DNA of 64,000 nt from Agaricus subrufescens (taxonomy: Eukaryota; Basidiomycota; Agaricomycetes; Agaricales; Agaricaceae), in contig CM057065.1 of NCBI GenBank assembly GCA_029945375.1, positions 1,178,001 through 1,242,000 of the forward strand, given 5' to 3'. The notes under the pieces were generated by a model. It did no database searches. It saw only the letters and a list, made by a program, of their open reading frames with translations, and was not told the DNA's origin. The position numbers and the translations under genes were made by a program. Shown here piece by piece: positions 46,414 to 58,470 of the stretch. Each line of letters starts with the position of its first letter. Within the stretch, counting starts at the first letter, position 1.

Positions 46414-49359
46414 TTATACTATACTCCTAAGTTCCTTGAACCCTGAATCATCGTAAAGCCACACCCAATAAGTCCATTCCGCTGAATCACCCTCCAGATC
46501 AACAAACCGAAGTTCTACACAGCAGTCTTGCGTCGAAGCGAACAAGATCGACATAGTGTCATCTGGATGCAGAGTGATCCATCTTTCCAATTGGCGTTCA
46601 AACCTCTGGAAGCAGGAAGTACAATCTTTATCAAAGACCGTTGTCCAATTTTGTTCCTTTTCTGGGTCACATTGGCCCACTCGTTCATGCTGTACAACAC
46701 ACATTCAATAGGTCCCTGTGGGCGCAGATATCTCACTTACTTTGCAGGAGGATATCCATGGATCAGGTAGAGTCTCCGCTACAACAGGACGACGAAAATG
46801 TAGCTTACGATCAAAAAACGGCTCAAGTTGTGAAACAGGAATTGCCTTTGCGGGTATTCGCTTGAATATCCCGTGCTCCATTAATTTTTGACATCGAGAT
46901 TTATCCTATGTCAATCTCAGTTGCATTAATCGAGAAGGTATAAATTATGCACCACTCACAAACACATGATCACACAGCTCACAATATGGAAAGCGCGAGT
47001 TATAAACCTCAAATTGCGTTGTCAAAAGCTGAATGCAGAAATCAGTCTGGAATAGTGGGTCCCCTCGCTTCATCCCGGCAGCAACCTCTCCTATAGCCAG
47101 CTTATACATATTCGACTGCGTTACATTGTCATGCCAGTCAGCACCTTCATCGGCTCCCCAAGTAATCGAAATATTGTTGCCGGTATCATCGCTATGGGCC
47201 AGCTTTCCATAGTAAAATTTGTATTGCACATCACCGAAATAAGTACCACTGGCAGCTTCATTTAGTACCCTGAATGCACATCGGGTCTTGACTTGTCGAG
47301 CTTCAACTTCAATATCGGGAAAGAACCCGGATCGGATTAAGTAGTCGATGAATGATTTATGGAAGGGTTTCAGTTCCTTTTCATGGGCTTCATGGCGTTG
47401 GGGAAGATGCAAGACGGACCGAAGGAGGTTGAGAGCGGCATAAGCTGCATCGGCGGTCATGCCTAACCAATTGCATATCGTGACAAATGAAGGGATATCG
47501 CTGTCCAAGGCCCTATCCCAATCAGAAGCTAATAACACTAGGAATGCTCGAGCATTCGCCATGGTTTTGCGCGAAACATTAGACAAGATTCGGGCATATA
47601 ATGCATCCAGCTGCGCCATTGGATGCTCTTCGAGCGGCACATCGGGCATTGGAACGTCATCAATGGCGTTCAGAACATCAGAGAGTTGCGATATCGGATC
47701 CCCAACACTCGAATCCCCAATGTATCTCATCGCAGTATGCGCATACGCAAATAATCCACCCGCAGCATTGGCCAACTTCCACAAGTCGTGTTCATCAGGC
47801 CATTTGGGTCCAAGAAAATCAGACGCATTTCTAATCTCAGCAAACTCGTGGCGAAGACAACGTTCTACGTCCACGCGAGCCTCGTCGGAATCAACAGCAA
47901 TTTCTTCCTTTTCATATATTGATGCAATGTCGGGTCTGGAAAAGAATGAAGTGATATGCGGTTCGGGGCGGCTGGCAATGAGCCATGCAATGGGAGAGGT
48001 AGGATGCGAGGCGCAAAAAGTAGAGATGATGCGGAGGAGTTCGACTTGAGTGCGCGTGCTGTCGCATTCATCAAGACCATCAATGATGATCAACACGCGA
48101 CCGGCACTATTTAGAACGTGGTTGTGAATGAAGGGCTGGATGATGAACTTGTCGAATTGGGTGGCCATCGACGATTGAAGGAGTCGTGGATCGCGATTGA
48201 CCTGCTCCTCGATAGCACGGCGGTACAAGTCTGATTTGGCGGCAAATTGGTAGGAAAGCGTCATGACGGCCTTGGACCCATCACTGCGTCCATTAATAGA
48301 AAAAAAGACAGACGCATTGGAGGCCACTTCAAGCTGAGGAGACTCGGTGACACTCTGCATGACGGCGGACTTGCCCACTCCTGCTGATCCGACTACCCAG
48401 CGCATCTTTTTCACCCCATTACATTGGGCGATAAAAATGAGGCATCGTTCGAGGATGGCCAAACGAGTTCCGGGATGACATCGTGGGGGTGGGTCGCGAG
48501 CGGACGAATCGGCCGCTGCTCCAGAGATTGTTTCTTTCAGAAGCTTCTCCATGACTAGTAGAGGCACAATTAATAATGGTAACAACAGAGGCAAGTTACT
48601 TACACTTATTAGAATTGTTGATGTTGTTCGTGACTATTGAAGCCGTTGTTTAATGTTGAGAAACAATCATGCGAAGGGCATCATTCTCACCATTCAAGTT
48701 GCCAACATTTCCATCAATGAAGTTCCCCATTGCGGAAAGGTTATGAGCTTGATGAAACATGCCTGGGTGTTGGTGTTGTGGCGGTGGTATATCTTTGCTG
48801 GCAGGCATTTTTGAACGCTTCGGCCGCGTCATGAACTGGTGAATCCTATGTGATAGGCTCATCTTCTGCGACTCAGGAAGCGAAGATTGCTGAGAAGGTG
48901 TCGCGAGTGTATAAGACGGATCCTCGAGTAGTGTTGCGTCCGCAGTATTGGGATTGTGTGGAAGACCAGTAGGCAGTGCGTTGATTGAATCTTGAGGCCT
49001 AACCCTCGAATTTATGTCCGGAACGTTGATCGATGTGGATGCTCGGGAATCATGTGTCGACCAACCACGGGGATCTCCAGATGCCCTGTCAACATGAAGC
49101 CGGTCTGTGGTGCATAAAAATCAGTCTCATTACTTGGAGGTGCTGAACGAGAAGTACCCATGGCGGCATCATCGACTTGCTTCGGATCACCGTGCGCAGA
49201 AGACGGTCGAGAAGACAAGGCAGGAGATGGACTAGGACATGCAGCCTGCGAGGCGGCTGCATCATCGTGCAAATCAATTGGGGATGGCTTTGGTGAATGC
49301 GAGCGCCGTGAACGGTCAGAACGTAAGAATTTCGGAAGGCGGAGTGAAAAATCAGGCAT
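46414..49359 (-). CDS. NLR5: NACHT-domain NLR-like signalling ATPase
   Basis: Exons 49359-49158, 49104-48691, 48633-48604, 48554-46960, 46905-46741 and 46689-46414 give 893 residues, all in phase. The first intron (49157-49105) is 53 nt, so unlike in NLR1 it must be removed to keep the frame. Exon 1b and exon 2 are fused: the site where NLR6 has a GT donor here reads ATGAGC and translation continues (MSLSHRIHQFMTRPKRSK). N-terminus MPDFSLRLPKFLRSDRSRRS. The small-exon region reads HNLSAMGNFIDGNVGNLN and TNNINNSNKF. NACHT motifs GSAGVGKSAVMQ, LIIIDGLDECD, RPEPHI, HKSFIDYLIRSG. C-terminal module with HERVGQC and CTSC. A TATA box lies 110 bp upstream of the ATG. Confidence 0.87.
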
Positions 49360-49468
49360 CGTGATAGTCGAGGGCTGAAGCAAAGAGCATTCGCTGCTTG
49401 GCACAGCGAACGCAGGCACATGATTGCAACGTGCCTACACTTAACGCCCAGGGCAGCCCACATCAAGG

Positions 49469-49476
49469 TATTTATA
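49469..49476 (-). promoter_or_regulatory. TATA box of NLR5
   Basis: TATAAATA (minus strand) 110 bp upstream of the ATG at 49359. Confidence 0.6.
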
Positions 49477-49499
49477 TCTCGTGAGTGACAGATTCGGAG

Positions 49500-50210
49500 T
49501 CACCCCAACAAAGAGAGATCGACTGCGTACGGTATATCGTCATGTAATGCTTTCACAAATCCTGACCATCTAGCACATAGGTTAGACAACACCCCTAGAC
49601 GGCTAGAGACCACCTCTAGGACGACACCACTGGCATGGATTGTGAGCTGAAAAATAGAATTTTAATTAACTTTGTTTGGGTTCTCCTTGACTAGAATAAT
49701 AATGGCCAAGAACAGTTATAAGACAGGATTGTCACTTGCCTTAGTTCGCTGTTGTACACCAGCAGTAGAGATACAATCAACATAGAAGAAGCACCAACAT
49801 GAAGAGAGTGCTACTCACCATTACCAGCATTTTCATCCATAACATTGCTCGTTGCACCAGAAATCCTGGGCCTGGGGGACCATACCCCTATCCTGAATTG
49901 GAGATCGTAACAAAATGTCCCCTCAGCGATTGCTTTGAACGCATCAATTTTTCCCTACTTGTCCTTGGTTAAAAGTTGTTATGGACGCGTCACAAGTGAA
50001 TAAGCCAAGTCCTGTGGTAGCACGGAGTCAATGGAATGGGCAAACACGAAATCAGGGCAGGCAGTGTTGAATGCAATTGAGAGCGAATCACATTGTAGGA
50101 CCGAGAACGGATCTGCGTGACGCCATCATGATCAGTTGGACCCCTCGGGGCCCTCGCCCGTGAGTTATTTATAAAATACCATGTCAATCATATTTTCACC
50201 CCTCAGCTTC
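49500..50210 (-). pseudogene. Relic of an NLR 5' region upstream of NLR5
   Basis: Shares ordered blocks with the other relics: CTAGGACGACACCACTGG near 49616, a small-exon echo at 49815-49860 (GTGAGTAGC-type donor and a GN..DGNAGN-like reading), GATTGCTTTGAACGCATCAA near 49930, and a TTATTTATAA promoter-like site near 50165. Frames are broken; the open stretch 49990-50187 aligns with the others only as degraded sequence. Bases 50211-50592 show nothing further. Confidence 0.5.
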
Positions 50211-50592
50211 CCAAGCGGCGTTGGTCCTGTGCGTGAAACCCAGTTGTATGCTACAGTAGTGTGACAAACCTATCAATGCACCGACGCCTCCTTAGCTGGC
50301 GGCGACTGACAGGCATCCAATCAAGTCCAGGATGTTCCAAGTTGGGAGATACTATTCCGAAGTCCATGCAATCAGAAAATCCTCTCTAATTAATTATAAC
50401 AGGTAATATTCTAGATAATCAAATAGTATGTATGGATTAGGAAGCCAGACCTAAGACAGTCCAAAACACGAGTAGAGCGATTCCTGTCACAAAAGCGAAG
50501 GAGCGTTATCAAATTCGAGACTAACACAAATCAATCCGTAACTATGATAGACTCCCCATTAGAAGGAAAGTGACATAGTGACATATAGTACG

Positions 50593-53539
50593 TTATACTA
50601 TACTCCTAAGTTCTTCGAATCCTGACCCATCGTAAAGCCACACCCAATAAGTCCATTCCGCTGAATCACCCTCCAGATCAACAAACCGAAGTTCTACACA
50701 GCAGTCTTGCGTCGAAGCGAACAAGATCGACATAGAGTCATCTGGATGCAGAGTGACCCATCTTTCCAATTGGCGTTTGAGCCTCTGAAAGCAGGAAGTA
50801 CAATCTTGATCAAAGACCGTTGTCCAATTTTGTTCCTTTTCTGGCTCCCATTGGCCCACTCGTCCATGCTGTACAACATACATTCAGTGGGTCCCTATAG
50901 GCGTATATATTTCACTTACTCTGCAGGAGGATAACCATGGATCAGGTAGAGTCTCCGCCACAAACAGGACGACGAACATGTAGCTTATGATCGAAATAGT
51001 CGATTTGTGAAACAAGGATTGCCTTTGCGGGTATTCGCTTGAGTATCCCGTGCTCCATAAATTTTTGACATCGAGATTTATCCTATGTCAATCTCAGTTG
51101 CATTAATCGAGAAGGTATAAATTATGCACCACTCACGAACACATAATCAGACAGCTCGAGATATGGAAAGCACAACAAATAAATCTCAAATTGCGTTGTC
51201 AAAAGCTGAATGCAGAAATCAGTCTGGAATAGTGGGTCCCCTCGCTTCATCCCGGCAGCAACCTCTCCTATAGCCAGCTTATACATATTCGACTGCGTTA
51301 CATTGTTACGCCAGTCAGCGCCTTCATCAGCTCCCCAAGTAATCGAAATATTGTTGCCTGTACCATCTCTGCGGCACAGTCTCCCATAGTCAAATCCATA
51401 TTCCACATCACCGAAATCAGTACCACTGGCGGCTTCATTTAGTACCCTGAATGCACATCGGATCTTGACTTGTCGAGCTTCAACTTCAATATCGGGAAAG
51501 AACCCGGACCGGATTATATAGTCAATAAATGATTTATGGAAGGGTCGAAGTACATCCTCATGGGCTTCATGGCGTTGGGGAAGATGCAAGACGGACCGAA
51601 GAAGATTGAGAGCGGCATAAGCCGTGTCGGCGGTCATGCCTAACCAATTGCACATTGTGACAAATGAAGGGATATCGAATTTCAAGGTCCTATCCCAATC
51701 AGAAACCAATAACAATAGGAATTCTCGAGCGTTTGCCATGCTTCTGCGTGAAACATTAGACAAGATTCGGGCATATAATGCATCCAGCTGCGCCATTGGA
51801 TGCTCTTCGAGTGGCAAATCGGGCATTGGAACATCATCAATGGCATTCAGGACATCAAAGAGTTGCGATATCGGATCCCCAACACTCAAATCCCCAATGT
51901 ATCTCATCGCAGTATGCGCATACGCAAATAATCCACCTGCAGCATTGGCCAACTTCCACAAGACTTGTTCATCAGGCCATTTGGGTCCAAGACAATCAGA
52001 CGCACTTCTAATCTCAGCAAACTCGTGGCGAAGATATCGTTCTACATCAGCGCGAGCCCCGTCGGAATCAACAGCAATTTCTTCCTTGTCATATATTGAC
52101 ATGATCTCAGGTCTGGAAAAGAAAGAAGTGATATGCGGTTCTGGGCGGCTGGCAATGAGCCAAACAATGGGAGAGGAAGGATGTGAGGCGCAAAAACCAG
52201 AGATAATGCGGAGGAGTTCGACTTGGGTGCGCGTGCTGTCACATTCATCAAGACCATCAATGATGATCAATACACGGCCGGCATTATTCAGAACGTGGTT
52301 GTGGATGAAGGGCTGGATGATGAACTTGTCGAATTGGGTGGCCATTGACGACTGAAGGAGTCGTGGATCGCGGTTGACCTGTTCCTCGATAGCATGACGG
52401 TACAAGTCAGATTTGGCAGCGAATTGGTAGGAAAGCGTCATGACGGCCTTGGACCCATCACTGCGTCCATTAATAGAAAAGAAGACACACGCATTAGAGG
52501 CCACTTCAAGCTGAGGAGACTCGGTGACACTCTGCATGACGGCGGACTTGCCCACCCCGGCTGATCCGACTACCCAGCGCATCTTTTTCACCCCGTTACA
52601 TTGGGCGATAAAAGTGAGGCATCGTTCAAGGATGGCCAAACGAGTTCCAGGATGACATCGTGGTGGCGGGTCGCGACTGGAGGAATCGGCCGCAGCACCA
52701 GGGATTGTTTCTCTCAAGAGGTCTCTCATAACTACCAGAATGATGATCAATAGTAGCAGCGACAAAGGCACGCTACTCACAATTATTAGAATTGTTGATG
52801 TTTGTGACTAGGGAAAACGTTGTTCAACATCGAGAAACCAATCACGCAAAGGGCATAATCCTCACCGCTCAAGTTGCCAACATTTCCATCAATATCAATG
52901 AAGTTCCCCGTCGCAGAAAGGTTATGAGCTTGATGAAACATGCCTGGGTGTTGGTGCTGTGGCAGTGGTAAATTCTTGCCCGCAGGCGCCTTTGAATGCT
53001 TTCACGTCGTCATTAACAGGTGAATTTATGAAATGGCCTCACCATCTGTGACTCAGGACCCGAAGATCGTTGAGACGGTGTCGCGATTGGATAAGACGTA
53101 TCCTCAGGTAGTGTTGCGCCCGCGGTATTGGGAATGTGTGGAAGACTAGTAGGCAGTGGGTTGATTGAATCTTGAGGCCTAACCCTCGAATTTATGTCCG
53201 GAAGGTTGATCGATGTGGTTGTTCTGGATTCTTGTGTCGGCCAATCACGGGGATCTCCAGATGCCCTGTCAACATGAAGCCGGTCTGTGGTGCATAACAA
53301 TGAGTCTCATTACTTGGAGGTACTGAACGAGAAGTACCCATAGCAGCATCATCGACTTGCTTCGGATCACCGTGCGCAGAAGACGGTCGAGAAGACAAGG
53401 CAGGAGATGGACTAGGACATGCAGCCTGCGAGGCGGCTGCATCGTCGCGCGAAAGAGTTGGGGATGGCTTTGGTGAATGCGAGCGCCTTGAACGGGCAGA
53501 ACGTAGGAATTTCGGAAGGCGGAGTGAAAAATCAGGCAT
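50593..53539 (-). CDS. NLR6: NACHT-domain NLR with a frameshifted C-terminal exon
   Basis: Exons 53539-53338, 53284-53043, 52989-52866, 52807-52781, 52731-51137, 51082-50920 and 50868-50593 match the family except for the penultimate exon: 163 nt instead of 165. Alignment to NLR5 shows a 3-base loss and a 1-base gain (an extra T near 50960). The frame then meets TGA within about ten codons, so the HERVGQW/CTSC module would be lost. A GTTTGT site at the shift could serve as an alternative donor that rejoins the last exon in phase and drops about 15 residues. The NACHT exon (1595 nt; GSAGVGKSAVMQ, LIIIDGLDECD) is intact. Unlike NLR5 and NLR7, a 53-nt intron (53042-52990) separates exon 1b from exon 2. 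Confidence 0.8.
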
Positions 53540-53649
53540 CGCGACAGTCGAGGGCCGGAGCAAAGAGCATTCGCTGCTTGGCACAGCGAACGCAGGCACA
53601 TGACTGCAACGTGCCCACACTTAACGCCCAAGGGCAGTCCACGTCAAGC

Positions 53650-53657
53650 TATTTATA
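53650..53657 (-). promoter_or_regulatory. TATA box of NLR6
   Basis: TATAAATA (minus strand) 111 bp upstream of the ATG at 53539. Confidence 0.6.
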
Positions 53658-53699
53658 ACTTGCGAGGCGGACTTGGGGTCGTCTCAACAAAAAGAGATT

Positions 53700-54400
53700 G
53701 ACTGCGTACAGTATATCATCATGCAATGTGTCTGCAAATTCTGGCCATCCGGCACATAGGTCCCACATTCCCTCTACACAGCTAGGCGAGTTTCAAAACG
53801 ATACCACTGGCCCAAGTCACGAACTGAAGAATAGAATGCCAATTCAATATGTTTCGCTCTTTCCAAGACTCCCCTATGACTGGAATACTAACAGTCTATG
53901 ACCGTGATAAGACAAGATTATTGTTTGCTGTTATACGTGACCAGTAGAGATTCAGTTGACATAGGCTGACGAACAATTTGAAGATGATCCCGCTCACCGT
54001 GACCCACATTCCCAAAAATGAAGTTTCCTATTGCACAAGATTGCGGGCCTGGAGAATTCTACTTCTTTTCTTATTCAGAAGTCGTAGAAAATAGTCGCCT
54101 GACGCTTTCTTCCAATGTGTTGATACCATCAGGCTCGCGCTTGGTCGTTCGAGTGCTGAGGACTGTTGTACACGCGTTGCGAATGCACAAGTCGAATCCT
54201 CAGATAGCAAAGTCTGCCGGGACTGGGTGTAGCCAGTGGAATAGGGAGAACATGTGAGATAGGGGGCTGAGCGTCGACTGTGACACAGGGCCCAAGACGG
54301 ATCAACCTTGGCTCGCGCTATTTATAGACTCGATGGCTTTGGCTCCATCGCTCGTATTTTCAACTCTCAGCCTCCCAAGCGTCAAGGTCAACATAACAAT
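53700..54400 (-). pseudogene. Relic of an NLR 5' region upstream of NLR6
   Basis: The clearest of the relics. Minus strand: TATAAATA near 54317-54324, then a degraded exon 1 reading LERPSASLMVS where intact genes have their LERQ/LEQQS end, then QARNLVQ and a stop where the others read AHNFSATGN, then a GTGAGC donor near 53998. So it is the promoter plus the first two exons, without NACHT. Bases 54401-54586 hold only the 3' flank of NLR7. Confidence 0.6.
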
Positions 54401-54586
54401 TGTAACCATTAGCCCTTTCCATAATGGTTGGAGTGTATCAAGCATTGTTCCAAGCACGGAGCGGCATTGACAGAATAAGGGTCAGACCTCTCAGGATCAG
54501 ATTGTCGGAAGCGAAGTCGTGTCATCAATCCAGGGAAATAACAAACAGATCTGAGTCAAAGCAACGAGTCGGTGGTATATAGTACG

Positions 54587-57530
54587 TCATATAATGTTTG
54601 CTAGTTCCTTAATCCTTGGTGAATTCCATAGCCACACCCAATAAATCCACTCCGACGAATCACCCTCCAGATCAACAAATCGAAATTCTACACAAGAGTC
54701 TTCCGCAGAAGCGAACAAAATCGAGACGAAGTCATCCGGATGCAGACTGATCCAGTTTTTAAACTGGTGTTTGAGCCTATGAAAGCAAGGGGTACAGTTT
54801 TCATCAAAGACCGTTGTCCAGTCCTGTTCCTTTCCTGGTTCTAATTGGCCCACTCGTTCATGCTGTACAACACGCGTTCAACAGGTTCATGTAGACGTAC
54901 AAATTTCACTTACCCTGCAGGATGGATACCACGGATCAGGTAGGGCTGCCGTCCCACCAGGACGATGGAACTGCAGCCTACAATCGAGATATGTATTGAT
55001 AGTCGAAATAGGAATTGCCTTTGCGGGTATTTGCTTGAGTGTGCCAGCCTGCATGAATTTTTGACGTCGAGTTTTATCCTTGTATATATAATTAGTTGCA
55101 TATATTGAGATATATGGTGTGCCACTCACAAACACGAAGTCGGAGAGTTCGCGACATGGGAATCTCTGCCAATAATACTGAAAGTGTGTTGTCAGGAGCT
55201 TAATACAGAAGTCGCTCTGAAACTGTGGATCCCCTCGTTTCATCCCGGCCACAACTTCTCCCATAGCCAGCTTATACATATTCGACTGAATTATAGTGTC
55301 ACGTCGGTTATTTTTCTCATTAACCCGCCAAGTAATCGTAATCCTGTTGTCTGTAACATCGCTGCGGGCCAGCTCCCCATAGTAAAACTTGGAATCCACA
55401 TCATTGAAACGAATACCACTGGGGACTTCATTTAATACTCTGAATGCACATCGGGTCATAACTTGTCGGGCTTCTAGTCCAATATCGATAAATAATCCAG
55501 ATCGCAGTATGTAGTCGATAAATGATTTATGGAAAGGTTTAAGTGCGCGTTTATGGGCTTCATGTCGTTGCGGGGAATGTAAAACGGATCGAAGACGATT
55601 GAGAGCGGCATAAGCTGTATCCGCAGTCATGCCTAACCAATTGCACATAGTGACAAATGAAAAGGGGACAACTCTATCCCAATCAGAGGCCAATAACAAT
55701 AGGAGTTCTCGAGCATTCGCCATAGATTTAGGCGGAACATTGGACAGGATTCGGGCATACAACGCATCCAGCTGCGCCATCGGATGTTGTTCACGGGGCA
55801 CGTCTGGCATTGGAACGTCATCAATGGCGTTCAATACATCAGAGAGCTGAGATATCGGGTCCCCAACACTCGAGTCGCCGATGTATCTGTAGGCAGTATG
55901 CGCATACGCAAACAACCCACCCGCAGCGTTGGCCAGTTTCCACAAATGTTGTTCGTCAGGCCATTGAGGTCCAACAAAATCAGATGCATTCCTAATCTCC
56001 GTCAACTCGTGGCGAAGATATCGTTCTACATCAGCGCGAGCCTCGTCGGAATCAACAGTAATTTCCTCCTTTTCATATATTGATACGATCTCGGGTCTGG
56101 CAAAGAACGAAGTGATATGCGGTTCGGGGCGGCTGGCAATGAGCCAAACAATGGGAGAGGAAGGATGTGAGATGCAAAAAGCAGAGATGATGCGGAGGAG
56201 TTCGACTTGAGTGCGCGTGCTGTCGCATTCATCAAGACCATCAATGATGATCAGCACGCGACCAGCACTATTTAGAACGTGATTGCGGATGAAGGGCTGG
56301 ATGATGAACTTGTCGAATTGGGTGGCCATCGACGACTGAAGGAGCCGTGGATCGCGGTTCACCTGTTCCTCGATAACACGACGGTACAAGTCAGATCCAG
56401 CAGCGAGTTGGTAGGAAAGCGTCATGATGGCCTTGGTTCCGTCATTGCGTCCATTTATAGAAAAGAAGATCGAAGTATTGGAGGCCACTTCGAGTTGGGG
56501 AGACTCGGCGATATTCTGCATGACGGCAGATTTTCCCACTCCCGCTGCTCCAACCACCCAGCGCATCTTTTGCATCCCGTTACTGTGGGCGATGAAATTG
56601 AGGCATCGGTCGAGTATGGCCAAACGAGTTCCAGGGTGACATCGTGGGGGTGGGTCGCGAGCGGAGGAATCGGCCGCAGCACCAGGGATCGTTTCTTTCA
56701 GAAGCTTCTCCATGACTACCAGAGGCACGGTCAATAATGGTCACGATAGAGGCAAGCTACTTACAACTATTACAATTGTTGATGCTGTTCGTCAACGTGA
56801 CTAGTGAAAGCGTTGTTCAACGTTGAGAAACCAATCACGCGAAGGAGATAATTCTCACCGCTTACGTTGCCAACATTTCCATCGATGGAGTTCCCCGTTG
56901 CGGAAAAGTTATGGGCTTGATGAAACATGCCTGGGTGTTTGTGTTGTGCCGCTGGTATATCCGTGCTCGCAGGTGTTTTTGAACGCTTCAGCGGCGTCAT
57001 TAACCGGTGAAATTTCTGTGATAGGCTCATCTTCTGTGACTCCGGATCCGAAGGAGTATGTTGCAGAGGTGTCGCAAGTCGATGAGACAAATCCTCTGGT
57101 GGTCTTGCGCCTGCAGAATTAGGAACATATGGAAGGCTAATAGGTCGTGGGTTAATTGAACCTTGAGGCCTAAGCGTAGAATTCATGTCAACGGCGTTAA
57201 GCGGTGTGGTCAGTCTGGAATCTTGTATAGGCCGACCACTGGGACCTCCAGACGCTCTGCCAACACGGGGGTGATCTGTAGGGTGTAATGATGAGTTCCA
57301 TTACTTGGAAGTGCTGAACGAGAAGTACCCATGGCAGCATTCTCGACTTGCTTCGGATCACCGTGCGCAGAAGAGGGTCGAGAAGACACTGCAGGAGATG
57401 GACTAGGACATGGAGCATGGGAGGCGGCTGCATCATCGCGCGAATCAGTTGAGGATGGCTTTGGTGAATGCGAGCGCCGCGAACTGTGAGAGCGAAAGAT
57501 TCGAGGAAGGCGGAGGGAAAAGTCAGACAT
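54587..57530 (-). CDS. NLR7: NACHT-domain NLR-like signalling ATPase
   Basis: Exons 57530-57329, 57275-56859, 56800-56765, 56715-55130, 55078-54914 and 54862-54587 give 893 residues, all in phase. It starts MSDFSLRLPRIFRSHSSRRS. Exon 1b is fused to exon 2, as in NLR5 (SQKMSLSQKFHRLMTPLKRS). The NACHT exon is 1586 nt, three codons shorter than in the other copies, because of a deletion near 55660. Its 51-nt intron 4 has no stop in frame, so an unspliced reading would look continuous; homology supports splicing. Motifs: GAAGVGKSAVMQ, LIIIDGLDECD, RPEPHI, HKSFIDYILRSG; C-terminal HERVGQL and CTPC. The first intron (57328-57276) is 53 nt. I see no damage, so it is a good candidate for an expressed member. 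Confidence 0.87.
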
Positions 57531-57639
57531 CGGGATAGTCGAGGGCTGGAGCAAAGAGCATCCACTGCTTCATACAGAGAACGCTGGCACATGATCGCAC
57601 ACTGAGCGCTCCGCCGCCCATGAACAGCCGTAGACAGGT

Positions 57640-57647
57640 TATTTATA
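57640..57647 (-). promoter_or_regulatory. TATA box of NLR7
   Basis: TATAAATA (minus strand) 110 bp upstream of the ATG at 57530. Confidence 0.6.
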
Positions 57648-57989
57648 TCTCTCGGGTGGATGTGATCGACCACCTCCGCGACAAGTGTACCGCATCGATT
57701 CGAACGTGGGGATATACCAGCAATGGCCGATTCAATGGACACAGTACATCCCATGCCCGCTTTTTTCAGTACGGCCATACAACTGGCGAAATCATAAATC
57801 AACAGTTTGTCCACTCCTACAAACCATGCTCCTGCTAAAGTTCTTGAATCGTGGTTCACAAAAATGGGCACAGCGTGCTTAGAGAACCAGGCCTTTCGTT
57901 CCTAAGCTGTTGTAGCCGGCGTTCTCTCAAGCGGAAAGTGCGCCGACCCTTCCCTCCTCCTCACTCCCTTTTGAACATGCCGCATAAAG

Positions 57990-58470
57990 CTATTCCAATA
58001 CGCCGTAGACAACACAGATAGTTTGCTTACCTGGCAAGACGAATGCCATGGACAGGACGGATCCATGACTGCCGCAGTATGATGTCGAGATCGTTACTTG
58101 GATACAGAAGACTTCATCGACTTGGAGAATTTGCTTGAATAAATTGTACATGAGCCCCTGGCGTGGAGATTCATTCTTCAGTCGCCCAGCCTCACAAATA
58201 TATGCAGAAGCAATCATGAAAACTCACATCACACAGTACATCATGTGTCAACCCCTATCCAGCCCGCAGATTTGGTGACCAGGAGATGAAAAAAGGATAC
58301 GCTCTGCAAGGTCCTTCCTACTATTGGCCCCTGGTAGCCCATAGAGAGCCCGGAGCTGGCGACTTAGTGTCATAATAGAAGAGCGTCCTTCTCGAGCCGC
58401 ATCGGCTATCCAGAACTTCCCTCTTGAACCAACGTGGTTGGCAATGAAAAAGAGGTCTTCACTTGATATC
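57990..58470 (-). pseudogene. Decayed fragments of a different NLR
   Basis: Two pieces on the minus strand. Around 58440-58280 a broken frame reads ANHVGSRGKFWIADAAREG and then MTLSRQLRALYG, which fits the NACHT segment after Walker A (the array genes have IMTLSYQLAAKS there). Around 58180-58030, LMYNLFKQILQVDEVFCIQ and, after a shift, DIILRQSWIRPVHGIRLAR before a GTAAGC donor. No complete domain remains. The sequence is clearly distant from the array paralogs. Confidence 0.5.

Noticed and set aside
57197..57871. A 224-codon minus-strand frame upstream of and across NLR7 exon 1
   Set aside because: It overlaps the conserved NLR promoter, leader and first exon in another frame; the paralogs do not keep it open.
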